From Pseudomonadota bacterium (GTDB lineage Bacteria; Pseudomonadota; Alphaproteobacteria; Acetobacterales; Acetobacteraceae): a stretch of DNA of 8,459 nucleotides. The stretch's first letter is position 1. Every line of letters begins with the position of its first letter. Positions 1 through 8,358 of the stretch are shown one piece after another. Under the pieces are notes generated by a model, which was not told where the DNA came from, did not search any database, and saw nothing but the letters and a program-made list of their open reading frames with translations. The stretch covers positions 1 through 8,459 of the forward strand of contig JAJZCS010000073.1 in the NCBI GenBank assembly GCA_021829055.1, read 5' to 3'. Position numbers and translations under genes: made by a program.

Positions 1-1
1 T

Positions 2-58
2 GTCACGACTTTCCGCCACATCCACCGGCTAATGACCAGCCGGGATGTTTTGGAATGA
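2..58 (+). CDS. 3' end of an unidentified upstream gene (partial)
   Basis: An open frame enters from the left edge and ends at a TGA at 56-58. Its last visible residues are [10 protein letters not shown]. The stop overlaps the miaB start as ATGA, the same type of junction as the others in this operon, which is the main reason to believe the fragment is coding. In related genomes the gene before miaB is often an acyltransferase (plsC), fur or rimI, but 18 residues do not allow a choice. The miaB frame is also open to the left edge, so the fragment could be a chance frame if miaB starts further upstream. Confidence 0.45.
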   Translation, partial: VTTFRHIHRLMTSRDVLE

Positions 59-1488
59 CCGATCACCACGAAACACGCGCGCACGCGTGTCCTGACGCGT
101 ATTCGCAGATTTTACCCTGCCGCTCGCTCCATGTGATCACTTGGGGCTGCCAAATGAATGGCTATGATAGCGGTCGAATGGAGGATGTCTTGCGGCCGTT
201 GGGCTTTCGCAGTGTTGCAGGGCGGGACGCCGATCTCGTAATTCTCAACACGTGCCACATTCGTGAGCGGGCCGCCGAAAAGCTGTTCTCCGAACTTGGC
301 CGGCTTCGCACCCTAAAGGAGGCGCGCGGTGGAGCGATGACGATCGTTGTCGCGGGCTGCGTAGCGCAGGCCGAAGGTACAGAGATTTTGACCCGCGCGC
401 CATTTGTCGATCTGGTAATCGGCTCTCAGTCCTATCACCGCTTGCCAGAATTGCTTGCCCGCCGCGCGCGTACTGGCGTGCCGGTCGTCGAGACGGACTT
501 CCCTGCAGAGCAAAAATTCGAACTCCTGCCGAAGGATCAAGCGTCACAGGGCCCGGTAGCTTTTCTTGCAATACAAGAAGGGTGCAACAAGTTCTGCACT
601 TTCTGCGTTGTGCCGTATACGCGCGGCGAAGAGCAGAGTCGTCCTGCGGCGGCGATCCTCGCCGAAGCACGCCTTCTTGTGGCAAAAGGGGCACGAGAAA
701 TTGCATTGCTTGGCCAGAATGTGAACGCTTGGCATGGCGAAGCTCCCTCCGGCGGGCAATGGTCTTTAGCGCGACTGCTTGCAGAATTGGCCGAAATCCC
801 TGATCTCGCTCGCTTGCGTTACACGACCTCGCACCCGCGAGACATGGGAATGGAGCTCATTGCGGCCCATCGGGACAACCCGAAGCTGCTGCCATTCCTG
901 CACCTTCCCGTCCAATCAGGGTCAGATGGGATCCTAAAGGCGATGAATCGACGTCATGATACCCGACTCTTCCGAAAAATCGTCGATGATTTGCGGTCCG
1001 CGCGACCGGACATCGCGCTGTCGAGCGATTTCATCGCTGGCTACCCCGGCGAAACGGATGCAGATTTCGAGGAAACCATCCGTCTTGTCCGCGAGACAGG
1101 GTTTGCTCTTGCCTACAGTTTTAAATTTTCACCGCGCCCCGGCACACCGGCCGCCAGCGCAGAAAACCAGGTACCTGAATCCATAAAGGACGAGCGCCTT
1201 CAGGAATTGCAGGCTCTGCTCCGCGATCAGCAACATGCGTTCAACTACGCCCAGGTCGGTCGGCAGTTCGACGTCCTCTTCACCGGATCCGGGCGGCATC
1301 CCGGGCAGATCGCCGGACGCTCACCCTATCTACAGCCCGTCATTGTCGCAGACCAAAAAATTGAGCCTGGCACAATCCACGAAGTCGCGATTACGGCTGC
1401 CAACCCGAACTCGCTCATGGCGACTATCGTTGACAGCACGATAATTGGGCCCGCTTTAACACACGAACAGGAGCACAAAGCCGCTTGA
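55..1488 (+). CDS. miaB: tRNA-2-methylthio-N6-dimethylallyladenosine synthase MiaB
   Basis: Radical-SAM enzyme of the methylthiotransferase family. It adds the 2-methylthio group to N6-isopentenyladenosine at position 37 of tRNAs reading UNN codons, using two [4Fe-4S] clusters. All family parts are visible in 477 residues. The N-terminal MTTase domain has cluster cysteines C32 (TWGCQMN), C67 (ILNTC) and C102 (VAGC). The radical-SAM triad CNKFCTFC is C177/C181/C184. Family motifs GQNVN (220-224), HLPVQSGS (293-300) and [11 protein letters not shown] (324-334) follow, then a C-terminal TRAM RNA-binding domain at about 401-462. GQNVN and the TRAM domain favour MiaB over RimO or MtaB. ATG 55 is chosen because it lies in an ATGA overlap with the preceding reading frame. 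No in-frame stop lies upstream within the window, so a longer form cannot be excluded. Length is normal for the family. It is the first complete gene of a coupled operon with phoH, ybeY and corC. Confidence 0.97.
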   Translation: MTDHHETRAHACPDAYSQILPCRSLHVITWGCQMNGYDSGRMEDVLRPLGFRSVAGRDADLVILNTCHIRERAAEKLFSELGRLRTLKEARGGAMTIVVAGCVAQAEGTEILTRAPFVDLVIGSQSYHRLPELLARRARTGVPVVETDFPAEQKFELLPKDQASQGPVAFLAIQEGCNKFCTFCVVPYTRGEEQSRPAAAILAEARLLVAKGAREIALLGQNVNAWHGEAPSGGQWSLARLLAELAEIPDLARLRYTTSHPRDMGMELIAAHRDNPKLLPFLHLPVQSGSDGILKAMNRRHDTRLFRKIVDDLRSARPDIALSSDFIAGYPGETDADFEETIRLVRETGFALAYSFKFSPRPGTPAASAENQVPESIKDERLQELQALLRDQQHAFNYAQVGRQFDVLFTGSGRHPGQIAGRSPYLQPVIVADQKIEPGTIHEVAITAANPNSLMATIVDSTIIGPALTHEQEHKAA

Positions 1489-2483
1489 ACCAGATCACCG
1501 CCTCCGCATCCAAACTCGCGCGCACCCTTACGTTCGACGACAACGCTTTACTTTCAATTCTACTTGGAGACCATGATCGCAACCTTGCCCGTATTGAGCA
1601 ACGGCTAGGGGTGCGCCTCGCCTGTCGGGGGAACCGCGTGTCGATCACGGGCGAAACCCACCGAGTGGAAGCTGCCGAAATTGCGCTCTCCACGTTATAT
1701 CATCGGCTGATGCGCGGCGAAACGATTGGCGTCGCCGACGTGGATGCAGCGGCCAGGCTGGCTGACCCCGCAGCCGAGCCGCGACTGCCGCTTTCCGATC
1801 TTCCGGCAATTCGTACACGCAAGGGGGTCGTCGGCCCACGCAGCCCAGGCCAGACCGCCTATATCAATCTCCTCAGCGGCCACGAGATGGTTTTCGCCAT
1901 CGGTCCCGCGGGAACCGGCAAGACTTACCTCGCCGTGGCACAGGCCGTAGCGATGCTTGGCTCCGGCCGCGTCGACCGCATCGTGCTCTCGCGCCCCGCA
2001 GTCGAGGCTGGCGAGCGCTTGGGCTTTATGCCAGGTGATATGAAAGAAAAGGTCGACCCTTATCTGCGGCCGCTCTACGATGCATTACAGGATCTGATGC
2101 CCGGTGACCAAATGACACGACGAATGACTGCCGGGGAAATCGAGATCGCACCGTTAGCGTTCATGCGTGGCCGCACTTTGTCACACGCATTTGTTATCCT
2201 CGATGAGGCCCAGAACACGACGCCGGTACAGATGAAGATGTTTCTGACCCGAATGGGCGAAGGCACGCATATGGTTGTCACCGGCGATCTTTCCCAAGTG
2301 GACCTGCCCGCAGGAACGCGGTCCGGTTTAGCTGACGCACTGGAAACACTTGAAGGCGTTTCCGGGATTGGCGTCGCAAGATTCGCCGTTAATGACGTCG
2401 TCCGCCACCCGCTGGTCGCCCGTATCGTCGAAGCGTATGACCAACGCGCCTACGCTGCCGAGGAACGCCAGCGCGAGCAGTGA
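1485..2483 (+). CDS. phoH: PhoH-family P-loop ATPase (PhoL/YbeZ type)
   Basis: Cytoplasmic nucleotide-binding protein of the PhoH/YbeZ family, usually encoded beside ybeY and linked to ribosome and RNA metabolism; its exact activity in the cell is not settled. The 332 residues hold an N-terminal KH-like segment (about 15-75) and a linker ending around [11 protein letters not shown] (113-123). The P-loop ATPase core follows: Walker A GPAGTGKT (140-147), Walker B VILDEAQN (237-244), and the family stretch [10 protein letters not shown] (266-275). The start is TTG at 1485 within a TTGA overlap with the miaB stop. AGGAG at 1469-1473 provides a Shine-Dalgarno 11 bases upstream. The next plausible start would cut into the conserved N-terminus ([11 protein letters not shown]), so TTG is preferred. 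Length fits the short alphaproteobacterial PhoH form. It is followed at once by ybeY. Confidence 0.95.
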   Translation: MNQITASASKLARTLTFDDNALLSILLGDHDRNLARIEQRLGVRLACRGNRVSITGETHRVEAAEIALSTLYHRLMRGETIGVADVDAAARLADPAAEPRLPLSDLPAIRTRKGVVGPRSPGQTAYINLLSGHEMVFAIGPAGTGKTYLAVAQAVAMLGSGRVDRIVLSRPAVEAGERLGFMPGDMKEKVDPYLRPLYDALQDLMPGDQMTRRMTAGEIEIAPLAFMRGRTLSHAFVILDEAQNTTPVQMKMFLTRMGEGTHMVVTGDLSQVDLPAGTRSGLADALETLEGVSGIGVARFAVNDVVRHPLVARIVEAYDQRAYAAEERQREQ

Positions 2484-2947
2484 TGCAACCCTCATCGGAA
2501 GCTTGCAGTCGCCAGCGCCGCAGCGGCCCGCATTCGCACGACAATATCATAATCATCGAGCAACGATGGAGATGGCATGTACCTTGCGCCGAACGGATTG
2601 TCGCCCGGGCGCTGGCCTTGACTGGCTGTTCGGCATCAATTGCGCTTGTCAATGACACCATAATAAAAAAACTAAACTCCCGCGACCGGGGGCACAACAA
2701 GCCAACAAATGTTTTAACATATTGTTCTCCACCGGCAATCATAGTTTCCCTTGGCACGGTTTTGCGCGAGGCAAGGGAAACGCAGAAACGTCCGGCACAT
2801 CATCTGGCGCATCTCGTCATCCACGGCGCGCTTCATCTCTCTGGCGAAGATCACGAGCGCGCAGGTTCGGCGGTAGCTATGGAAAGACGTGAAGCTCGCC
2901 TACTATCAAAAATTGGCGTCCCGAATCCGTGGAAAACGCGACCATGA
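2483..2947 (+). CDS. ybeY: Endoribonuclease YbeY (rRNA maturation factor), shortened form
   Basis: Zinc-dependent UPF0054 endoribonuclease involved in 16S rRNA 3'-end maturation and 70S quality control. The zinc motif HGALHLSGEDH gives ligands H114, H118 and H124. The RNA-binding segment LNSRDRGHNKPTNVL (64-78) keeps R69, which aligns with E. coli YbeY R59. ATG 2483 forms a TGATG junction with the phoH stop; GTG 2480, just before it in frame, is the alternative and adds one residue. Between TNVL and the zinc motif the protein is about 10 residues shorter than E. coli YbeY. The usual FP...GD(I/L) segment is reduced to CSPPAIIVSLGTV, without the Gly-Asp pair. The coding stretch around 2650-2755 is unusually AT-rich, with ATA, AAA and CTA codons and an A7 run. 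The family call is firm; full activity is likely but not proven by sequence. Confidence 0.9.
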   Translation: MQPSSEACSRQRRSGPHSHDNIIIIEQRWRWHVPCAERIVARALALTGCSASIALVNDTIIKKLNSRDRGHNKPTNVLTYCSPPAIIVSLGTVLREARETQKRPAHHLAHLVIHGALHLSGEDHERAGSAVAMERREARLLSKIGVPNPWKTRP

Positions 2948-3798
2948 GTGGCTCATGGTTCGGCAGGCTACTCAATAAAATGCGGGAGCAACCCGATCTG
3001 CGTCAGCAGATCGGCGAATTAATGGAGGAAGCCGAAGCCGAAATCGGAAGCGAAGCTGGCAGCACGGGTCTTGACAGGCAGGAACTAGCCCTGATCGCCA
3101 ATGTTCTTCGCCTGCGCGGCATAACTGCTGATGATGTAATGGTCCCGCGTGCCGATATCGTGGCGATGCGTGGAAATGTTAGTCTCGATCAAGCGTTCGC
3201 ACAAATTCGCGCCGAGGGCCATTCCCGCTTGCCGGTTTATGGGGAGCATCTCGATGATGTGCTGGGCATGGTTCACATAAAGGATATCGTTGCCTATGCA
3301 GGACCTCCCGAACAGTTTTCGCTGCCGGCGATTCTACGCAAACCGCTTATGGTCGCGCCACAAATTCCTGTGCTGGATCTTCTCCTCCAGATGCGACAGC
3401 GCCGAACGCATCTCGCTCTCGTAATCGATGAATATGGCGGCGTCGACGGATTGGTGACTATCGAAGACCTGGTCGAGACGATCGTCGGGGATATCGACGA
3501 TGAACACGACGAGGTCGAAGGCCCACTCCTGACCGAACGGGACGACGGTAGCGTCGATATGAATGCACGCCTGCCTATCGAAGAGTTTGAAGCAAAGTTT
3601 GGCGAAGTACTCAGCGAGGAGGAACGCGACGCCGATCTCGATACTATCGGCGGTTTAGTTTTTACTCTTGCGGGGCGCGTCCCCATTCGTGGAGAAATCA
3701 TCCGCCATCCATCCGGAATCGAATTCCTGATCCTGGACTCCGACGCCCGCCGCCTACGCCGCATACGCGCTCGACGCATCGCAAGCGCCGAAGCTTGA
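2944..3798 (+). CDS. corC: CorC/HlyC-type CBS-domain protein (hemolysin C homologue)
   Basis: Soluble member of the CorC/TlyC family; related proteins are tied to Mg/Co efflux or membrane homeostasis, but many are called 'hemolysin' without proof. With ATG 2944 it has 284 residues. A short acidic N-terminus (MEEAEAEIGSEAG) is followed by RGITADDVMVPRADI and a first CBS domain (about 60-120), then a second CBS domain (about 127-185, with HLALVIDEYGGVDGLVT). A CorC_HlyC domain occupies about 197-278 (DADLDTIGGLVF, HPSGIEFLI). There is no DUF21 transmembrane region, so it is the cytosolic form. ATG 2944 makes an ATGA overlap with the ybeY stop. A GTG at 2929 in the same frame would add five residues and a longer overlap, and is less likely. 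It is last in the operon; lnt, often the next gene in alphaproteobacteria, is missing, and a convergent transporter gene lies 28 bp away. Confidence 0.93.
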   Translation: MSGSWFGRLLNKMREQPDLRQQIGELMEEAEAEIGSEAGSTGLDRQELALIANVLRLRGITADDVMVPRADIVAMRGNVSLDQAFAQIRAEGHSRLPVYGEHLDDVLGMVHIKDIVAYAGPPEQFSLPAILRKPLMVAPQIPVLDLLLQMRQRRTHLALVIDEYGGVDGLVTIEDLVETIVGDIDDEHDEVEGPLLTERDDGSVDMNARLPIEEFEAKFGEVLSEEERDADLDTIGGLVFTLAGRVPIRGEIIRHPSGIEFLILDSDARRLRRIRARRIASAEA

Positions 3799-3826
3799 GA
3801 CCTGTCTGGTTGTTTCCTGATGCCGA

Positions 3827-5230
3827 TTACTCAAACTCGATCGGCCAGTCCATTTCTGACAGGCGTGCGGGGGCAATCCGGTAGATCACAAACCCACATA
3901 GCCCAGTGACCATGGCTATCGTCGCGGGAATCTTCCAAGAAAGTGAACGCTCTGCAGTAAGCGCTGCGAACACTCCGCCATAGCAGAACGTATAGCCAAG
4001 CATCGCACAAAAAGCGGCAATACCTATCCCTCCGAATTCATACCAGAGCAATGGAAGCGCACCCAACAGACTACTGCCCAGAATAATCACGATTATTGAC
4101 ACAGCGTCAGCCATCGCCACGGCTGGAGTGACCATCCGCAGCCAAAGTGGAACAACCAATCCGACAGCCACGATGAAGACGCCGCGCGCGGTGCCATTCA
4201 AAACAAAATGCCGAAAGACAGATCGGCTGTACTGTCGTCGGGAGCCATAAAGACCAGCAATAAAGGTCAAGACGAAGCCTGAACGGTTCAGCAGTGACTG
4301 TGACATCTGCGCGGCCGTCAGGCCACAGGTCAAGGCCATCGCTTGGGTGGTGGCCTCGCGCAAGCCGACGGTTCGGGCGTCACCGGAAAAATGGTATATG
4401 GCGAGGTCAATTGCAAATATGATGCCGTATTGCCCAATCGTGCCGATCGCCATGCCAATCGGACCGGCCGGAAGCGCGAATTGTGCTGGAACTGGGGCGC
4501 GTGGCCAAAATCTGGGTTGCCAGTCAAGAATCGCCGCGAGTTTGCCAGACCTGCCGCCACCAAGCAACATACGTGCATCTTCGCGCCGCTCCCATCGTCC
4601 GATAACGCGGCGCATTAGTATTGGTACAAACCACAGCAATGCTATCAGAACGACAGCGCATACGAGTGCCAACGGCACGGCTAAGGCGGCCGGGGCCCCA
4701 AGGATCCGGGAAAACCAGCGTCTCTGATAACCAACGATGGCAAGACCAGCAAGCAGACCCAAACGAACGCGCGTTATCCACAACCAGGCGCTGCTTGGCA
4801 TCCCGCGGGCCGAGGCGACCGGCGGCATGAAACTGCCGCTGAGCACAATTCCCCCGAGGGTAAGAGTTAACATACCTAACCACGGAGCGCCACGCAGCAC
4901 GAACGGCGCATCGATGAGAAAGACCGCCAACAACGTCATGACCAAGGCAGCGCAGTATTCCGTTCCGATCATTCGGGGAATGGATGGCGCCTGCGGGGTC
5001 GAGATTTGACGCCAATAGTGAGCGTATACCGTACCCGGGACGATCCAACAGGCACCCCAAATCAGGAACACGGCGTGTCTGCTGTCCGCAAAAACTGCCA
5101 GCGCGTCGTCGCGCATCAAAAATCCGTTGAGCGCCAGCAGCACAACAATCAACGAAGCCGCTGCGATCAACGCGTTCTCTCGTACGAACACCGGTTTAAA
5201 ATAGTTGCGAAGTGATGCCAAAAAGGTCAA
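3827..5230 (-). CDS. ABC transporter permease, large polytopic membrane protein
   Basis: Integral membrane partner of the ATPase encoded just upstream. The 467 residues contain about ten to twelve hydrophobic segments. The clearest are at about 19-38, 53-70, 92-112, 117-134, 155-168, 181-206, 256-280, 350-364, 372-397, 401-425 and 435-450. A charged cytosolic stretch (about 207-250, GRWERREDAR) splits the protein into two halves. The start is TTG at 5230 in a TTGA overlap with the ATPase stop, which implies translational coupling; the next in-frame Met is residue 39 and would remove the first membrane segment. I recognise no named family. The size and segment number exceed a typical six-span ABC-2 permease, so one polypeptide may supply both halves of the pore. 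Substrate and direction are unknown; export is favoured because no binding-protein gene is nearby. The gene ends 28 bp from convergent corC. Confidence 0.85.
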   Translation of the reverse strand: MTFLASLRNYFKPVFVRENALIAAASLIVVLLALNGFLMRDDALAVFADSRHAVFLIWGACWIVPGTVYAHYWRQISTPQAPSIPRMIGTEYCAALVMTLLAVFLIDAPFVLRGAPWLGMLTLTLGGIVLSGSFMPPVASARGMPSSAWLWITRVRLGLLAGLAIVGYQRRWFSRILGAPAALAVPLALVCAVVLIALLWFVPILMRRVIGRWERREDARMLLGGGRSGKLAAILDWQPRFWPRAPVPAQFALPAGPIGMAIGTIGQYGIIFAIDLAIYHFSGDARTVGLREATTQAMALTCGLTAAQMSQSLLNRSGFVLTFIAGLYGSRRQYSRSVFRHFVLNGTARGVFIVAVGLVVPLWLRMVTPAVAMADAVSIIVIILGSSLLGALPLLWYEFGGIGIAAFCAMLGYTFCYGGVFAALTAERSLSWKIPATIAMVTGLCGFVIYRIAPARLSEMDWPIEFE

Positions 5231-6117
5231 CGCATCATTTCCAGAAAAGCTGTCTCCAGATCCGGCACGCGCGCGGTAGCTGGAGCGCGCAGCGTGTTAG
5301 CCACCGCGTCTGCGACTGCCTCATTCCAACCATCGACCAGAATTGTGCCGGCGTCACGATTTTGGCTGAGGACAGAAAGAGAATCAGGAAGAGCCGAACG
5401 TAGTGTAGCGAAATCACACGACGCACTCACCCACCGTGTAGACTCCCGGAAACGGGCCATCGGCGTGTCATGAATGATCGCCCCATGGCGCAGAAACAGT
5501 GCCCGCGTCGCAATTTTTTCTAGATCAGACAGAATATGCGACGAAATGATCGCACTGCCTCCTCGTTCGGCACAGTAACGCCTCAAAAGCAACATGAAGT
5601 CGCGCCGCGCCTGCGGATCAAGACTGGCCACCGGTTCATCAAGGATCAAAAGATCGGGTTCGTGCCGCAATGCGAGCAGGACAGCAAGGCGCTGCTTCTG
5701 CCCCCCCGACAACGATTTGACGCGCGCCTGCAGGTCGAGTTGGGCCCAATCCAGCAACCACGAGGGAGGGTTACCAGGGTCGCGGCTATAAAACCGGCCA
5801 AGATAGCGTATCAACTCCCCCACCCGAAACCAGGTAAAGCCGGTCATGGTCTGCGGGACGAAGCCGATTCTTGACCGCAAGGCCGGAGTAAGCTCGGTGG
5901 CCTTAACGCCGAACAACTTCGCACCCCCCGTGCTCGGCGCCAGAACTCCAAGCAGGCACCCAATCAGGGTTGTTTTGCCTGCACCATTCGGGCCAAGCAG
6001 GGCGACAATCTCACCAGGATCGACAACGAGGGACACAGTATCGAGCACCGACCGCGTGCCGTAACTTTTGGTGAGTACATGCACCTCCGCAACTGGCGTT
6101 ACGTTACCGTCGAACAT
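5227..6117 (-). CDS. ABC transporter ATP-binding protein (CcmA/ABC-2 exporter type)
   Basis: Cytoplasmic ATPase that powers the permease encoded directly downstream. All nucleotide-binding motifs are present in 296 residues: Walker A GPNGAGKT (42-49), Q-loop Q89 (FVPQ), signature LSGGQKQR (136-143), Walker B LLILDEP (156-162), D-loop SLD (165-167) and switch histidine H194 (SSHIL). The domain organisation, with a C-terminal extension of about 90 residues after the H-loop, matches the COG1131 (CcmA) group that serves ABC-2 exporters. The start ATG is preceded by GGAGGGA at 6120-6126, a strong Shine-Dalgarno. Its stop overlaps the permease start (TTGA). The upstream gap carries a possible promoter at 6144-6171, so the pair may be transcribed apart from eno. 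The substrate cannot be inferred. Confidence 0.94.
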   Translation of the reverse strand: MFDGNVTPVAEVHVLTKSYGTRSVLDTVSLVVDPGEIVALLGPNGAGKTTLIGCLLGVLAPSTGGAKLFGVKATELTPALRSRIGFVPQTMTGFTWFRVGELIRYLGRFYSRDPGNPPSWLLDWAQLDLQARVKSLSGGQKQRLAVLLALRHEPDLLILDEPVASLDPQARRDFMLLLRRYCAERGGSAIISSHILSDLEKIATRALFLRHGAIIHDTPMARFRESTRWVSASCDFATLRSALPDSLSVLSQNRDAGTILVDGWNEAVADAVANTLRAPATARVPDLETAFLEMMR

Positions 6118-6143
6118 CGTCCCTCCAACGACAAACGACTGAA

Positions 6144-6171
6144 TTTATCGGAGCGCCAAAGAAAAATCCAA
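6144..6171 (-). promoter_or_regulatory. Possible sigma70-type promoter for the ABC transporter
   Basis: On the minus strand TTGGAT (6166-6171) and GATAAA (6144-6149) are separated by 16 bases. GATAAA matches four of six consensus -10 positions, while the -35 keeps only the TTG. A start site about seven bases downstream would leave a leader of roughly 20 bases carrying the GGAGGGA ribosome site. The T-rich surroundings suit a promoter, but the match is modest. Confidence 0.3.
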
Positions 6172-6563
6172 AAAAATCCGTTATCTTTGCACTGGCAGGA
6201 AGCTTTGGTAGCTGCCATGCAGAGCATCATATCGAAACCCGGTGTGCAGCACCACGCATGCCTCGGGCCTTTTTGTGCGGATCGCTATCGTGCCGGCAGA
6301 TCTTGCCGTTTTCGAGGGGCGGCAAATCGTCACCGTGCGCACGGCGGGACCAGCATGTTTGTCCGTGCCCCAGCGCACCTCGCGTCCTTCATGCATGCCC
6401 GGAACTTCATGAAACCAGATATCTGCGCGACGGTATCCGAACGCTTCGATGTCTCCGATTTTTTGCATCCAGATTACATGAGGTCTCGGAAACGCCGAAC
6501 CGTTCCGTTGGCGGTCAGACATCGGTTCTGCCGTGCTTGGAGCGTTTCGGCCAGACACATGGA
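6172..6563. other. Gap between enolase and ABC transporter, no recognisable gene
   Basis: About 390 bases with open frames on both strands but no protein I recognise. The longest minus-strand frame (6181-6558, 125 codons) contains a protein-like stretch, IGDIEAFGYRRADIWF, and then turns arginine- and threonine-rich and featureless. Another minus-strand frame over about 6230-6325 reads DDLPPLENGKICRHD before a TGA. This could be a decayed gene, but neither frame has a convincing ribosome site or a family motif. No terminator hairpin with a T-run is evident after eno. In many alphaproteobacteria ftsB follows eno; nothing like FtsB is seen here. Confidence 0.5.
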
Positions 6564-7871
<1,308 letters not shown>

Positions 7872-7918
7872 TTAGATCACGCGTCGACAGCATGCAACCG
7901 CCACTCCATATTACGGAG

Positions 7919-7947
7919 TTGCCATCGCCCCCAGCGTTGGCTATGAC
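7919..7947 (+). promoter_or_regulatory. Sigma70-type promoter of the tRNA-Asn gene
   Basis: TTGCCA (7919-7924, five of six to TTGACA) and TATGAC (7942-7947, four of six to TATAAT) are 17 bases apart, the optimal spacing. A start about seven bases after the -10 would give a pre-tRNA leader of only about six bases. The position directly before the tRNA supports the call. Confidence 0.55.
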
Positions 7948-7959
7948 GCGCGGTACGGT

Positions 7960-8035
7960 TCCCGGATAGCTCAGCTGGTAGAGCAAGCGGCTGTTAACCG
8001 CTCGGTCGTAGGTTCGAGTCCTACTCCGGGAGCCA
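7960..8035 (+). tRNA. tRNA-Asn (anticodon GTT), CCA encoded
   Basis: A full cloverleaf can be drawn by hand. The acceptor stem TCCCGGA (7960-7966) pairs with TCCGGGA (8025-8031). The D-arm is GCTC/GAGC (7969-7972 and 7981-7984). The anticodon stem AGCGG/CCGCT (7986-7990 and 7998-8002) encloses the loop CTGTTAA, with anticodon GTT at 7993-7995. The variable loop is CGGTC, and the T-arm GTAGG/CCTAC encloses TTCGAGT. The discriminator base is G8032 and the CCA end is encoded at 8033-8035. The GTT anticodon reads both Asn codons. Total length is 76 bases. Confidence 0.98.
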
Positions 8036-8044
8036 GTTTTCAGA

Positions 8045-8206
8045 GTGTCCGTTCCGGATATCACATACGTTCGTCAGAAAAGCACTCTCTTTTCATGTCA
8101 TCAGCGCTCCCCTTCCCTGGCGACGGCGGAACATAAATTGTACGCGAAGCTTTCGGAACAGATCGCCGCCTACATTCCCAAACACTGGGGTATGTCCCAA
8201 CGTTAG
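8045..8206 (+). CDS. Small open frame after the tRNA, doubtful
   Basis: A GTG-initiated frame of 53 codons begins ten bases after the tRNA. Its second half (8123-8203) reads like real protein, with an amphipathic helix around LYAKLSEQIAAYIPKHWG. The first half (SVPDITYVRQKS...) does not, and there is no ribosome site. It might be the tail of a decayed gene in which only the 3' part keeps its frame, or chance. I recognise no family. It is listed because this stretch otherwise holds nothing. Confidence 0.18.
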   Translation: MSVPDITYVRQKSTLFSCHQRSPSLATAEHKLYAKLSEQIAAYIPKHWGMSQR

Positions 8207-8276
8207 CGCAGCACTCCAAGCGTAAATTGCCCCGTTTAAGGCACATACCCGGGTAAGATCGGCCCTTCGAATCACC

Positions 8277-8305
8277 AAAAAACCTGATGGCCGCCGTCGG
8301 CAGTT
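8277..8305 (-). terminator. Probable rho-independent terminator of the right-edge gene
   Basis: On the minus strand an imperfect stem (AACTGCCG, loop ACGG, CGG, a CCAT bulge, then CA-G-GTT) runs into six T residues (8277-8282). It lies about 25 bases after the TAG of the minus-strand fragment at the right edge, which is where a terminator would be expected. The bulged stem makes it a modest candidate. Confidence 0.4.
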
Positions 8306-8327
8306 GGCTTGTTCCCCAGTGAGAACC

Positions 8328-8358
8328 CACTACCCCGCATTTCTTGCGAGGGTAGGTG
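8328..8358. other. Strong hairpin over the stop codon of the right-edge gene
   Basis: CTACCC-CGCA (8330-8339) pairs with TGCG-A-GGGTAG (8345-8355) around a five-base loop, with one bulged A; CA/TG can extend it after another bulge. In the minus-strand transcript the stop TAG (8330-8332) sits in the 3' arm. No T-run follows on either strand, so it is not itself a standard terminator. It could protect the transcript's 3' end. Confidence 0.45.

Noticed and set aside
2665..2671. A7 run in ybeY as a possible programmed frameshift site
   Set aside because: The zero-frame codons are ATA AAA AAA CTA, so the X_XXY_YYZ phase is wrong, and the zinc motif downstream is in the same frame as the start.
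2389..2757. 122-codon minus-strand frame across the phoH/ybeY junction
   Set aside because: Antisense to two well supported genes, with arginine-rich shadow-like composition and no family motif.
8061..8330. 89-codon minus-strand frame between the tRNA and the right edge
   Set aside because: Its GTG start lies inside the hairpin at the stop of the right-edge gene, and the frame runs through the candidate terminator. Composition is not protein-like.
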